Positions 8,073 through 15,727 of a stretch of 64,000 nucleotides of DNA are shown piece after piece. The position numbers and the translations under genes are program-made. The stretch comes from Mycobacterium avium subsp. avium (GTDB taxonomy: Bacteria > Actinomycetota > Actinomycetes > Mycobacteriales > Mycobacteriaceae), in the NCBI RefSeq assembly GCF_009741445.1, contig NZ_CP046507.1, forward strand, positions 930,001 through 994,000, written 5' to 3'. Under the pieces are notes generated by a model. That model was not told the origin of the DNA and ran no database searches. It was given only the letters and a program-made list of their open reading frames with translations. Within the stretch, counting starts at the first letter, position 1, and each line of letters begins with the position of its first letter.

Positions 8073-9044
8073 ATGGTGGGTCGACCACGAGCGGGTCGAT
8101 TGCAGAAGGTCGGATCGAAGGTGGTGGCGGCGATCGGCCGCCAGGAGTGGATGGACCGGCCGAGTTACCGGTTCGAACACCTGCTCAGCTTCGCCTACAA
8201 CGGGCTGGGCAGCGCCCGCAACACCGTCACCAACGCGCTCAACGGGGTCTGGCTCGGTCACCCGGTGCACCCGCCGCTGGCGTCGCTGACCAGCGGCGCG
8301 CTCGGCACCACGGTGGCGCTGGACGCGCTGAGCGTGCTGCCCGGGCAACCCGCCTCCGAGGTCGTCGACGCCTCCCGGTTCGCCACCCGCGCGCTCGGGG
8401 TGGGCATCCTGGCCAGCCTTGGTTCGGCCGTCACCGGCGTCACCGACTGGCAGCACACCCACGAGGAGGACCGCCGGGTCGGCGCCGTGCACGGCCTGCT
8501 CAACGTGGCCGCCACCGCGCTGTACGTGCAGTCGTGGTTCGACCGGCGCCGGGGCCGGCACGGACGCGGCATCCTGCTCACCGCGCTGGGCTACGGCATC
8601 ACGGTGGCCGGCAGCTATCTGGGCGGGGCGCTGGTCTTCGAGTCCGGCATCGGCATCGACCAGTCCGGCCCGCGGCTGCGCACCTCGGCCTGGACGCCGG
8701 TGCTGCCGGCCAGTTCGCTCAACGGCAAACCGGTGCGCGTCGAGGTCGACGGCGTCGGCCTGGTCGTGTGCCAGACCAAGCCGGGCGAGGTCGCCGCGTA
8801 CGGGGAGTTCTGTCCGCACCTGGCCGCCCCGATGGCCGACGGCTGGCTGGACCGGGGCCGGTTGGTCTGCCCGTGGCACGGCTCGTGGTTCGCCGCCGAG
8901 TCCGGCGAGGTGGTGCGCGGGCCGGCGGCGGCGCCGCTGCCGTGCTACCAGGCCCGAGTGGTCGACGGAGTGGTCGAGGTCCGCGGCGAGCAGCAGCCCG
9001 CTCCCGGCGGCGCGGTCGGAATCGCAAAAGGAGGAGCCAGTTGA
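8073..9044 (+). CDS. membrane protein with DUF2231-like and Rieske [2Fe-2S] domains
   Basis: This 323-residue protein has an N-terminal basic part, then about four hydrophobic segments between residues 60 and 190 (a DUF2231-like membrane module, beginning near the GHPVHPPLASLTSGA motif), and a C-terminal Rieske domain. The cluster ligands are Cys247-x-His249 and Cys266-x2-His269 in EFCPHLAAPM and VCPWHGSWF. This form is soluble-oxygenase-like rather than the cytochrome bc1 type. It is probably an electron carrier docked at the membrane. Its stop overlaps the TTG start of the hemerythrin gene by 4 bp, so the two iron proteins are coupled. It may supply or sense electrons or O2 for nearby oxygenases, which is speculative. 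Confidence 0.8.
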   Translation: MVGRPRAGRLQKVGSKVVAAIGRQEWMDRPSYRFEHLLSFAYNGLGSARNTVTNALNGVWLGHPVHPPLASLTSGALGTTVALDALSVLPGQPASEVVDASRFATRALGVGILASLGSAVTGVTDWQHTHEEDRRVGAVHGLLNVAATALYVQSWFDRRRGRHGRGILLTALGYGITVAGSYLGGALVFESGIGIDQSGPRLRTSAWTPVLPASSLNGKPVRVEVDGVGLVVCQTKPGEVAAYGEFCPHLAAPMADGWLDRGRLVCPWHGSWFAAESGEVVRGPAAAPLPCYQARVVDGVVEVRGEQQPAPGGAVGIAKGGAS

Positions 9045-9526
9045 ACGCCTACGACGTCTTGAAGGAACACCACATCGTGATCAAGGGCCTCGGCCGCAAG
9101 ATCAGCGAGGCGCCGGTGAATTCCGAAGAGCGCCATGCCCTTTTCGACGACCTGCTGATCGAGCTCGACATCCACTTCCGCATCGAGGATGACCTGTACT
9201 ACCCGGCCCTCAAGGAGGCCAGCAAGCTGATCGCCGTCGCCCATGCCGAGCATCGCCAGGTCGTCGACCAGCTTTCGGTGCTGCTGCGCACCCCGCAGAG
9301 CGCGCCGAACTACGAGGACGAATGGAACTCCTTCAAGACGGTGCTCGAGGCGCACGCCGACGAGGAGGAACGCGACATGATCCCGGCCCCGCCGCAGGTG
9401 CACATCACCGACGCGGAGCTCGAGGAGCTGGGCAACAAGATGGCCGCCAAGATGGAGCAGTACCGCGGCTCGGCGCTGTACAAGATGCGCACCAAGGGAC
9501 GCGCGGCGCTGGTGCGTTCGCTCTGA
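9041..9526 (+). CDS. hemerythrin HHE domain protein
   Basis: This 161-residue helical protein has hemerythrin-type His and Glu residues: His near position 8-9 (KEHH), LDIHFRIEDDLYYP, AHAEHRQV and EAHADEEERDMIP. Such domains bind a non-haem di-iron centre and handle O2, NO or peroxide. The start is TTG at 9041, fixed by an excellent AGGAGG site six bases upstream and by the 4-bp TTGA overlap with the preceding Rieske gene. The open frame extends far upstream, but that part is a shadow of the Rieske gene. Its function with the Rieske protein is unknown; oxygen or redox sensing is plausible. Confidence 0.85.
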   Translation: MNAYDVLKEHHIVIKGLGRKISEAPVNSEERHALFDDLLIELDIHFRIEDDLYYPALKEASKLIAVAHAEHRQVVDQLSVLLRTPQSAPNYEDEWNSFKTVLEAHADEEERDMIPAPPQVHITDAELEELGNKMAAKMEQYRGSALYKMRTKGRAALVRSL

Positions 9527-9593
9527 GGCCGACGGTCGACCACACCGCCCGCCTGCCGGGTTCGGCGACCGATCGGGAGTAGCCTCACGGCTC

Positions 9594-10358
9594 ATGGACC
9601 CCGAGTGTGTCGCTTCTCAGGGCGACATCACCGCGGAGATCGCCCGCATCGCAGCGCAATACCGCGCCGACGACGGGGGCGCCGGCCAGCCGCTGCTGGA
9701 CTATCCGCCGTACCGGGCCACCATCCTGCGCCACCCCAAGCAACCGCTCGTCGCGGTCGATCCCGAGGCGGCCGAGCTGTGGGCGCCGTGCTTCGGCCGC
9801 GACGACGTCGACCCGCTGGACGCCGACCTGACCGCCGGCCATCGCGGCGAGCCGATCGGGGAGCGGGTCGTCGTCGCCGGGCGGGTCGTCGACGAGGCCG
9901 GCCGGCCGCTGGCCGGTCAGCTGGTCGAGATCTGGCAGGCCAACGCCGCCGGCCGCTACCGCCACCAGCGCGACCGCCACCCCGCCCCGCTGGACCCCAA
10001 CTTCACCGGCGCCGGGCGCTGTTTGACCGGGCCGGACGGCTGGTATCGCTTCCTGACCATCAAGCCCGGCCCCTACCCGTGGCGCAACCACCACAACGCC
10101 TGGCGGCCCGCCCACATCCATTTCTCGGTCTTCGGAACCGCCTTCACCCAGCGGCTGATCACCCAGATGTATTTTCCCGGCGACCCGATGTTCGAACTGG
10201 ATCCGATCTTTCAGTCCATCCTGGACCCCGCGGCGCGCCGGCGGCTGATCGCCCACTACGACCACGACCTCACCCAGCCGGAATACGCCACCGGATACCG
10301 GTGGGACATCGTGCTGGCCGGCGGCGGGCGAACCCCGACCGGGGCCGGGAATGACTGA
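9594..10358 (+). CDS. pcaH: protocatechuate 3,4-dioxygenase beta subunit
   Basis: This 254-residue intradiol dioxygenase subunit carries the non-haem Fe(III) ligands. A Tyr lies in GWYRFLTIKPGPYPW, another Tyr lies in the PYPW region, and the His pair is RPAHIHFSVFG. The segment LVEIWQANAAGRYRH is typical of PcaH. The enzyme cleaves protocatechuate between its hydroxyls to beta-carboxy-cis,cis-muconate. The gene overlaps pcaG by 8 bp, as in other pcaHG operons. It begins 67 bp after the hemerythrin gene and could share its transcript. Confidence 0.93.
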   Translation: MDPECVASQGDITAEIARIAAQYRADDGGAGQPLLDYPPYRATILRHPKQPLVAVDPEAAELWAPCFGRDDVDPLDADLTAGHRGEPIGERVVVAGRVVDEAGRPLAGQLVEIWQANAAGRYRHQRDRHPAPLDPNFTGAGRCLTGPDGWYRFLTIKPGPYPWRNHHNAWRPAHIHFSVFGTAFTQRLITQMYFPGDPMFELDPIFQSILDPAARRRLIAHYDHDLTQPEYATGYRWDIVLAGGGRTPTGAGND

Positions 10359-10914
10359 AACAGCCTGCACGCCAGGGCAAACCGTCGGCCCCTTTTTGGA
10401 CCTGGGATTGCCGTATCCCGGCGACGCCCGGTTGGTCGACGACGGCGATCCGCGGGCCGTCCGGCTGCACGGCACGGTGTACGACGGCGTCGGCGCGGCC
10501 GTTCCCGACGCGCTGGTGGAGCTGTGGCAGCCCGACGGCGCGGGACGCATTGTGCGCCAAGCCGGTTCGCTGCGCCGCGATCCCGCGGTGTTCACCGGAT
10601 GGGGCCGGTGCGCGACCGGCGAGGACGGGGGATACGGGTTCACCACGCTCGCGCCGGGATCGGTGATCGACGGCCGCGCGCCGTTCTTCGCGCTCACCGT
10701 GTTCGCCCGCGGGCTGCTGAACCGGCTGTTCACCCGCGCCTACCTGCCCGGCGCGGGACCGGACACCGACCCGCTGCTGGCCCGTGTCGCCCCCGAGCGC
10801 CGCACCACGCTGCTGTGCGTCGCCGAAAACGGCGGCCGCGCTTACCGATTCGATATCCGCCTGCAGGGACCTGGCGAGACGGTGTTCCTGGCCTACCGGA
10901 CGGACGAGCGATGA
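10351..10914 (+). CDS. pcaG: protocatechuate 3,4-dioxygenase alpha subunit
   Basis: This 187-residue structural partner of PcaH opens with ETACTPGQTVGPFLDLGLPYP, close to the TPSQTVGPFF start of PcaG. It continues with the shared intradiol fold (LVELWQPDGAGRI, GEDGGYGFTTLAPG, a shortened metal region without the full His pair). In the holoenzyme it pairs with PcaH as (alpha-beta)n, and the iron sits in the beta subunit. It overlaps pcaH by 8 bp and pcaB by 4 bp, so the three were built as one coupled operon. Confidence 0.92.
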   Translation: MTETACTPGQTVGPFLDLGLPYPGDARLVDDGDPRAVRLHGTVYDGVGAAVPDALVELWQPDGAGRIVRQAGSLRRDPAVFTGWGRCATGEDGGYGFTTLAPGSVIDGRAPFFALTVFARGLLNRLFTRAYLPGAGPDTDPLLARVAPERRTTLLCVAENGGRAYRFDIRLQGPGETVFLAYRTDER

Positions 10915-12135
10915 CCAACCTGTTGTGGCCGGGGGACCACCGCGCCGGTGAGCACATGACCGACGCCGCGCTGCTGGATGCGATGGTGGCGGTGGAATCG
11001 GCGTGGCTGGCCGCGCTGACGGGCGCCGGACTGGCACCGGCCGACTACGCGGCGGCAGACCTGCGGAACCTGTTGGCGGACAACGACTCCGAGACATTAG
11101 CGGTCGGCGCCGAGGACGGCGGCAACCCCGTCATCGGGCTGGTGCGCCTGCTGCGGGAGCGCGCCGACCCAGCCGTCGCGCCGTGGATTCACCGCGGGCT
11201 CACCAGCCAGGACGTGCTGGACACCGCCCTGATGCTGGGCGTGCGCGCGCTCGCCGACGACCTGATCGCCGAACTGCGAGAGCAGATCCGGGTGCTGTCC
11301 GCGCTGACCGACCGGCACCGGGCCACCCCCATGGTGGCCCGCACCCTCACCCAGCACGCCGCCCCCACCACCTTCGGCGCCAAGGCCGCCGGCTGGCTGA
11401 ACGGGGTCATCGACGCCTTCGACAACGTGATAGCCCTGGTCACCCCGGTCCAAATCGGCGGCGCGGCAGGAACATTGGCCGCCAGCACCGAACTCGCGGC
11501 GCTGCGCACCGGTACCGTCGACCCGGCGGCGGTCTCCGTCGAGCTCGCTCGCGGCAGCGGCCGCGCTGGGCCTGGCGCCGCGGCCGCCCTGGCACACCGC
11601 CCGTGCACCGATCACCGCGGCCGCCGACGCTCTCGTCGGCTGCACCGACAGCTGGGGCCGTATCGCCGCGGACGTCGTCACCCTGGCCCGTCCGGAGATC
11701 GGCGAACTCGGTGAGCCGGCGACCGCCACCCGCGGCGGCTCGTCGTCGATGCCGCACAAGCGAAACCCGGTGTTGTCCGTCCTGATTCGCCGGGCGGCCA
11801 TCGCGGGCCCGCCACTGGCCGCGACGCTGCACACCGCCGCCGCGCTGGCCGGCGACGAACGCCCGGACGGCGCCTGGCATGCCGAGTGGGACACGCTGCG
11901 CACCCTGGGCCGGCGCACCGCCGTGGCCGCATCCCAGTGCACGGAACTGCTGGCCGGGCTGAGCGTGCACGCCGCGCGGATAGCCGAAAACCTCGCAGCC
12001 GCAGACGTTTTGGGTGAACAGCGGGCGATCGCCGAGCTGGCCGGCGGCGCACCGTCACCGACCTACTTCGGCGCCGTCGACCGGGTGATCGACGAGACGC
12101 TGCGCCGCGCCGCGCGGGTGCGTCCCGAGCGGTGA
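10911..12135 (+). pseudogene. pcaB: 3-carboxy-cis,cis-muconate cycloisomerase, frameshifted
   Basis: The gene encodes a fumarase/aspartase-superfamily protein of about 407 residues if repaired, but it is split over two frames. The first frame starts with MTNLLWPGDHRAGEHM at 10911, keeps GLTSQDVLDTALMLG and TLTQHAAPTTFGAK, and loses homology at about 11545. The second frame carries the signature GGSSSMPHKRNPVLS and runs to 12135. Between them, at 11543-11552, the DNA reads GCTCGCTCGC. Removing one 4-bp copy restores a continuous frame (VELAAAAALGLAPRPPW). A 4-bp tandem duplication is the simplest cause. It may be a genuine mutation or a sequencing error. The product would convert beta-carboxymuconate to the lactone. 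Confidence 0.88.
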
Positions 12136-12148
12136 GCGATCCGGCGCC

Positions 12149-12412
12149 TCAGTCGGCCACCGCGATCTCGATGGACAGGCACTCGCCCAGGGCGTGCGCG
12201 GCCGCCCAGTCGCCGCCACGCACCGCGCGTTCGAGTTCGTCGACCAGCGGGCTGTCGGCGCCCAGATCGGCCAGCCACGCCGACACCGTCGCCGTGATCT
12301 GGTGGGCGGGCACCCGGGCGACATGCCCGCGGTGCAGTCGGTCGGTCAGCTGGTAGATGGTGGCCGTCGGTTTGCGCTGCGGCCAATGAACCATCCATTT
12401 GGGTGAATTCAT
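12149..12412 (-). CDS. hypothetical protein
   Basis: This 87-residue protein starts MNSPKWMVHWPQRKPTATIY. It is slightly acidic in the C-terminal half (ADSPLVDELERAVRGGDWAAAHALGECLSIEIAVAD), with helix-forming character and no membrane segment. The frame has good mycobacterial codon bias and a free upstream region with a GTAC-GTGT-GTAC palindrome at about 12482-12493. It is convergent with pcaB. I do not recognise the family; no function is proposed. Confidence 0.55.
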   Translation of the reverse strand: MNSPKWMVHWPQRKPTATIYQLTDRLHRGHVARVPAHQITATVSAWLADLGADSPLVDELERAVRGGDWAAAHALGECLSIEIAVAD

Positions 12413-12594
12413 CGTCCCCTCCCCGCTAGCCTCAACGACTCATTCGACTCCGGCGGCACGTCCAGCTCTCGAGCACAATAGTACGTGTGTACCATTGCGC
12501 CGGTCGTTGTTTTGGCCGTGAAATATCCCGATTTTTCCGCTCTTCGGTCATCGTGATCGCCCACCTGGTTCTCCCGTCGCGACGAGCGGGCCGA

Positions 12595-12831
12595 TCAGTG
12601 CCGCGCCAACGAGGCACGGCCCGCTCGGGCCATGATGCGTTGCAACACGTTGTGCGACAGGTCGCCGTCGTTGGCCACCCGCGCCAGGCCCCGCCGCCGC
12701 AAGAACATGTCGAGCCGGCGATCGGGCGACCAATCCGCGTACGTCGAGCCGAGGTAGTGCGACTGCAGGAAATCCGACGCCAACGCGTCGAGGTCGGACT
12801 CCGTCATTGGACTGGCCCCCATAACCGGCAT
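12595..12831 (-). CDS. hypothetical protein
   Basis: This 78-residue soluble protein contains an acidic helical start (ESDLDALASDFLQSHYLG), an aromatic middle (YADWSPDRRLDMFLRRRG) and a basic end. The ATG at 12831 has an AAAGGAGC ribosome site just upstream, which decides it over the longer frame starting at 12864. The position, divergent from nothing and downstream of the methyltransferase gene on the same strand, suggests an independent small gene. The family is not recognised. Confidence 0.55.
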   Translation of the reverse strand: MPVMGASPMTESDLDALASDFLQSHYLGSTYADWSPDRRLDMFLRRRGLARVANDGDLSHNVLQRIMARAGRASLARH

Positions 12832-12931
12832 GCTCCTTTGTTCTCCCGCGACCGCCGCAGCCAAGTTACGTCAGGGGGCGTCACTAATTCGTCACGCCGC
12901 GATTGCGGAAAGGGCCCAAAGTCGGCCGCGG

Positions 12932-13777
12932 TCAGCCGGTCTGCGACGCCGTCGGCTTGTGGGCGACGATCGCGACGGCGGCCAGTTGCCTGCGATGTTT
13001 GCGGAACGTGCGGCGCATGGTCAGCACCCGCTTGCGGGCGTCGCGGTGCACCAGCACGTTGCGGGCGAACCGCAGCGCCCCGAACAACCCCTCGTCGGAG
13101 ACCAGCCGGCGCGGCTGCAGCAGCGCCATCGGCGCGGTCGCGACGTGATCGACCACCAATCCGTGCTCGGCCAGCAGCGCCGACCATTCCGCGACGGTCA
13201 ACGGACGGGCGTTCACCTTGATGGCCCGGGCCAGCGCCCGGCGGATGTCGGTGCTGACCTCCGCGGAGACGGTGTCCGGCGTCAGCGCGAGTTCGTGGAT
13301 GGCGTAGCGGCCGCCCGGGCGCAGCACGCGCGCCGCCTCGGCGACGATCGCCCGCTTGGCCGCATCGCCCTGCATGGTCAGCATCGCCTCGCCGATGACG
13401 ACATCGCCGCTGGCGTCGGGCAATCCGGTGTCGGCCGCGTCGGCGACCCGCACGGCGGCGTTGTGCGCACCGAGATCGCCGAGCACGCCGCGCACCACGT
13501 TGGCCGCATCGGGGTCGGCCTCGGCGCCCACGTAGGAGCGCGGCGCCCGGGCCACGATCTCGGTGGCGGTGCGGCCCAGGCCCGGCGCCAGCTCGACGAC
13601 GTCGGCGCCGGTCAGTTGGGCGTGGGACAGCAGGGTGCGGGTCAGCTCGACACCGCCGGGCCGCAGTACCCGTTTGCCGAGCCGCGCCAGCAGCCAATGC
13701 CCGGCCACCGCCTCGTCGGCGCGGTGCGACCCGGGGAGCGGAGGTTCGGAACCTGTGCGAAGTTCGTTGGCGGCCAT
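12932..13777 (-). CDS. class I SAM-dependent methyltransferase
   Basis: This 281-residue protein has a Rossmann methyltransferase core: motif I VVELAPGLGRTATE near residue 65, an acidic YVGAEADPDA strand, the DVVIGEAMLTM motif, and RVLRPGGRYAIHEL. The C-terminal 60 residues are basic (QPRRLVSDEG, RRTFRKHRRQLAAV). The ATG at 13777 with a GGAGAA site was preferred over the ORF start at 13858, which would run through the divergent palindrome. Substrate is unknown; the arrangement resembles small-molecule or lipid methyltransferases. It is divergent from the ferredoxin gene. Confidence 0.8.
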   Translation of the reverse strand: MAANELRTGSEPPLPGSHRADEAVAGHWLLARLGKRVLRPGGVELTRTLLSHAQLTGADVVELAPGLGRTATEIVARAPRSYVGAEADPDAANVVRGVLGDLGAHNAAVRVADAADTGLPDASGDVVIGEAMLTMQGDAAKRAIVAEAARVLRPGGRYAIHELALTPDTVSAEVSTDIRRALARAIKVNARPLTVAEWSALLAEHGLVVDHVATAPMALLQPRRLVSDEGLFGALRFARNVLVHRDARKRVLTMRRTFRKHRRQLAAVAIVAHKPTASQTG

Positions 13778-13802
13778 GGATTCTCCGACGCTGAGGCTAG
13801 TT

Positions 13803-13824
13803 TTTACAAGATTGATTGTGTAAA
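13803..13824. promoter_or_regulatory. palindromic operator-like site in the methyltransferase/ferredoxin divergent region
   Basis: The inverted repeat TTTACA-N10-TGTAAA occupies the AT-rich core of the 56-bp space between the two divergent starts and ends 9 bp before the ferredoxin ATG. Such a site can overlap both promoters. A regulator that binds here would control both genes. The HTH regulator encoded two genes downstream is one candidate, but that is a guess. Confidence 0.5.
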
Positions 13825-13833
13825 CTCTAGCGC

Positions 13834-14190
13834 ATGACCTACGTGATCGGGAAGCCATGCATCGATGTGATGGACCGCGCTTGCGTCGACGAGTGTCCGG
13901 TGGATTGCATTTACGAGGGCGGCCGGGCGCTCTACATTCATCCCGACGAGTGCGTCGACTGCGGCGCGTGCGAGCCGGTGTGTCCGGTGGAGGCGATTTA
14001 CTACGAAGATGACCTGCCCGAGGACCTCAAACCGCACCTGGCCGACAATGAAGCGTTCTTCGCCGAACCGCTGCCGGGCCGCGACGCGCCCCTGGGATCC
14101 CCGGGCGGGGCGGCCAAGCTGGGCCCGCTCGGCGTCGACACCCCGCTGGTGGCAAGCCAGCCCAGTGCCGCCCATTCGGACGGCTCCTGA
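13834..14190 (+). CDS. fdxA: FdxA-type 7Fe ferredoxin with C-terminal extension
   Basis: This 118-residue ferredoxin has two cluster motifs. The first holds Cys in KPCIDVMDRACVDECPVD, which fits a [3Fe-4S] site. The second, DECVDCGACEPVCPVEAIYYEDD, gives CxxCxxCxxxCP for a [4Fe-4S] site. It is an electron carrier in the cytoplasm. The last 30 residues are low-complexity Gly/Pro/Ala and probably disordered. It is followed 12 bp later by an HTH regulator gene with conserved cysteines, so the two are likely co-transcribed. A link to monooxygenases or to the nearby dioxygenase is possible but unproven. Confidence 0.9.
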   Translation: MTYVIGKPCIDVMDRACVDECPVDCIYEGGRALYIHPDECVDCGACEPVCPVEAIYYEDDLPEDLKPHLADNEAFFAEPLPGRDAPLGSPGGAAKLGPLGVDTPLVASQPSAAHSDGS

Positions 14191-14202
14191 CCGACGAGGA
14201 GC

Positions 14203-14907
14203 GTGGGGGACCCGTTGACCAAGTCACGGAAGTTGCTGGCCCCCTCGGCCGGGGAATCGGCCGGCCGCCGCCGCGCGGTGCTGCGGTTGCTGCGCGCCTC
14301 GCCCGAGCCGATGAGCATCGCCGGGATCGCCGACGTGCTGGGCGTGCACCCCAACACGGTGCGCTTCCATCTGGACAGCCTCGTCGCCGACGGCCAGGTC
14401 GAGCACGTCGAGCTGGACCGCAAGGGGCCGGGCCGCCCACCGCTGATGTTCCGGGCGGTGCGGCAGATGGACCGCGGCGGGACGCGGCACTACCGGCTGC
14501 TGGCCGAAATCCTGGCGAAGGCCTTCGCCGCCGAAACCGATCCCGCGCCCAAGGCGCTGGCCGCCGGCCGGGCCTGGGGGCAGCAGCTGGACGCCGAACG
14601 GCGTCGGCTGCCGCGGGACGCGGCCGGCGCCGAGCAGGCCATCGCCCAGCTGGTCGACGTGCTCGACGAGCTCGGCTTCGCACCCGAGCGCCGGGTGATC
14701 GACGGAGAGCAGCAGGTCGGCCTGCGGCACTGCCCGTTCCTGGAATTGGCCGAGAACTCCTCGAATGTGGTGTGCCCGGTGCATCTGGGCCTGATGCAGG
14801 GGGCCATGGAAAGCTGGGGCGCGCCGGTCTCGGTGGACCGGCTCGACCCGTTCGTCGAGCCGGACCTGTGTCTGGCTCACCTGACGCTGCAAGGGGCGGA
14901 CAGATGA
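14203..14907 (+). CDS. ArsR/SufR-like winged-helix regulator with C-terminal cysteines
   Basis: This regulator has 234 residues from the GTG at 14203, or four fewer from the TTG at 14215, which has a GGGGGA site upstream. The N-terminal winged helix (AVLRLLRASPEPMSIAGIADVLGVHPNTVRFHLDSL) is followed by a GPGRPPLMF hinge. The C-terminal domain has a cysteine set: RHCPFLE, VVCPVHLGLM and DLCLAHL. This Cys spacing recalls SufR-type regulators that bind an Fe-S cluster and sense iron-sulfur supply. A metal or redox signal is inferred. Adjacency to the ferredoxin gene supports that idea. Its last codon overlaps the next gene by 4 bp. Confidence 0.75.
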   Translation: MGDPLTKSRKLLAPSAGESAGRRRAVLRLLRASPEPMSIAGIADVLGVHPNTVRFHLDSLVADGQVEHVELDRKGPGRPPLMFRAVRQMDRGGTRHYRLLAEILAKAFAAETDPAPKALAAGRAWGQQLDAERRRLPRDAAGAEQAIAQLVDVLDELGFAPERRVIDGEQQVGLRHCPFLELAENSSNVVCPVHLGLMQGAMESWGAPVSVDRLDPFVEPDLCLAHLTLQGADR

Positions 14908-15329
14908 GCACCGGAACCGCGATCGCCGTCGCGCTCACCTTCGTCTGGCTCGGCATGGTGCTGGCCATATCGTTCCTGGAGGCGCCGCTGAAGTTCCGGG
15001 CGCCCAACGTGACTCTGCAGATCGGGCTGGGCATCGGGCGCTTGGTCTTTCGCGCGCTCAACACCGTCGAGGTGGTCTTCGCCCTCGTCATCGGCGCGAT
15101 CGTGGTGGCCGGCCCCACCCGGGCGGGCGTCGCGGTGGCCATCGGCGTGGCCGTCGCCGCCCTGGCCGTCCAGCTGGTGGCGGTCCGGCCCGCCCTGACC
15201 CGCCGGTCCGACCGGGTGCTGGCCGGGGACGACGGACCTCGCTCCCGGGCCCACTACGGCTACGTCGCGCTGGAGGCGGTCAAGGTGGTCGCGCTGATCG
15301 CGGCGGGGATACTGCTACTGAGCGGTTGA
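14904..15329 (+). CDS. small four-helix membrane protein
   Basis: This 141-residue protein begins MSTGTAIAVALTFVWLGMVLAISFLEAPLKF and has about four hydrophobic segments, with a conserved-looking EAPLKFRAP motif at the first loop and a RSDRVLAGDD loop before the last helix. The ATG at 14904 overlaps the upstream regulator gene by 4 bp (ATGA), so it belongs to the ferredoxin-regulator operon. No catalytic motif is evident. Function is unknown. Confidence 0.7.
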   Translation: MSTGTAIAVALTFVWLGMVLAISFLEAPLKFRAPNVTLQIGLGIGRLVFRALNTVEVVFALVIGAIVVAGPTRAGVAVAIGVAVAALAVQLVAVRPALTRRSDRVLAGDDGPRSRAHYGYVALEAVKVVALIAAGILLLSG

Positions 15330-15376
15330 CGGCCAACCCTCAAGGCGAAGGCCTTGCGACTTCGAAGGACCCGATT

Positions 15377-15721
15377 ATGGATTCCGTCTCGTTGACCGAC
15401 CTTGCGGCCGAAAAGCTCGCCGAGGCAAAACAATCGCACAGCGGGCGTGCCGCGCACACCATCCACGGCGGGCACACCCACGAGCTGCGGCAAACCGTGC
15501 TCGCGCTGCTGGCCGACCACGACCTGTCCGAACACGACAGCCCGGGCGAGGCCACGCTGCAGGTGCTGCAGGGTCATGTGCGGCTGACCACCGGCGGCGA
15601 CGCTTGGGAGGGCAGGGCCGGCGAGTATGTCGCCATCCCGGCCGAACGGCACGCCCTGCACGCGGTGGAGGACTCGGTGGTCCTGCTGACCGTGCTGAAA
15701 ACCATCCCGTCGGCGCACTAG
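15377..15721 (+). CDS. cupin domain protein
   Basis: This 115-residue single cupin shows the strand-rich pattern LQVLQGHVRLTTGGDAWEGRAGEYVAIPAERHALHAVEDSVVLLTV. The usual first-motif histidines are mostly absent, and His appears in HTHELRQTVLALL and ERHALHAV, so metal binding is uncertain. The ATG at 15377 has a GAAGGA site 7 bp upstream and was preferred over the frame beginning at 15326, which overlaps the previous gene by 4 bp. The enzyme or sensor role is unknown. Confidence 0.7.
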   Translation: MDSVSLTDLAAEKLAEAKQSHSGRAAHTIHGGHTHELRQTVLALLADHDLSEHDSPGEATLQVLQGHVRLTTGGDAWEGRAGEYVAIPAERHALHAVEDSVVLLTVLKTIPSAH

Positions 15722-15727
15722 CCGGCC

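Noticed and set aside
13778..13858. Extended N-terminus of the methyltransferase to 13858
   Set aside because: It would cover the divergent palindrome and overlap the ferredoxin start, with a basic unfolded-looking tail. ATG 13777 has a good ribosome site.
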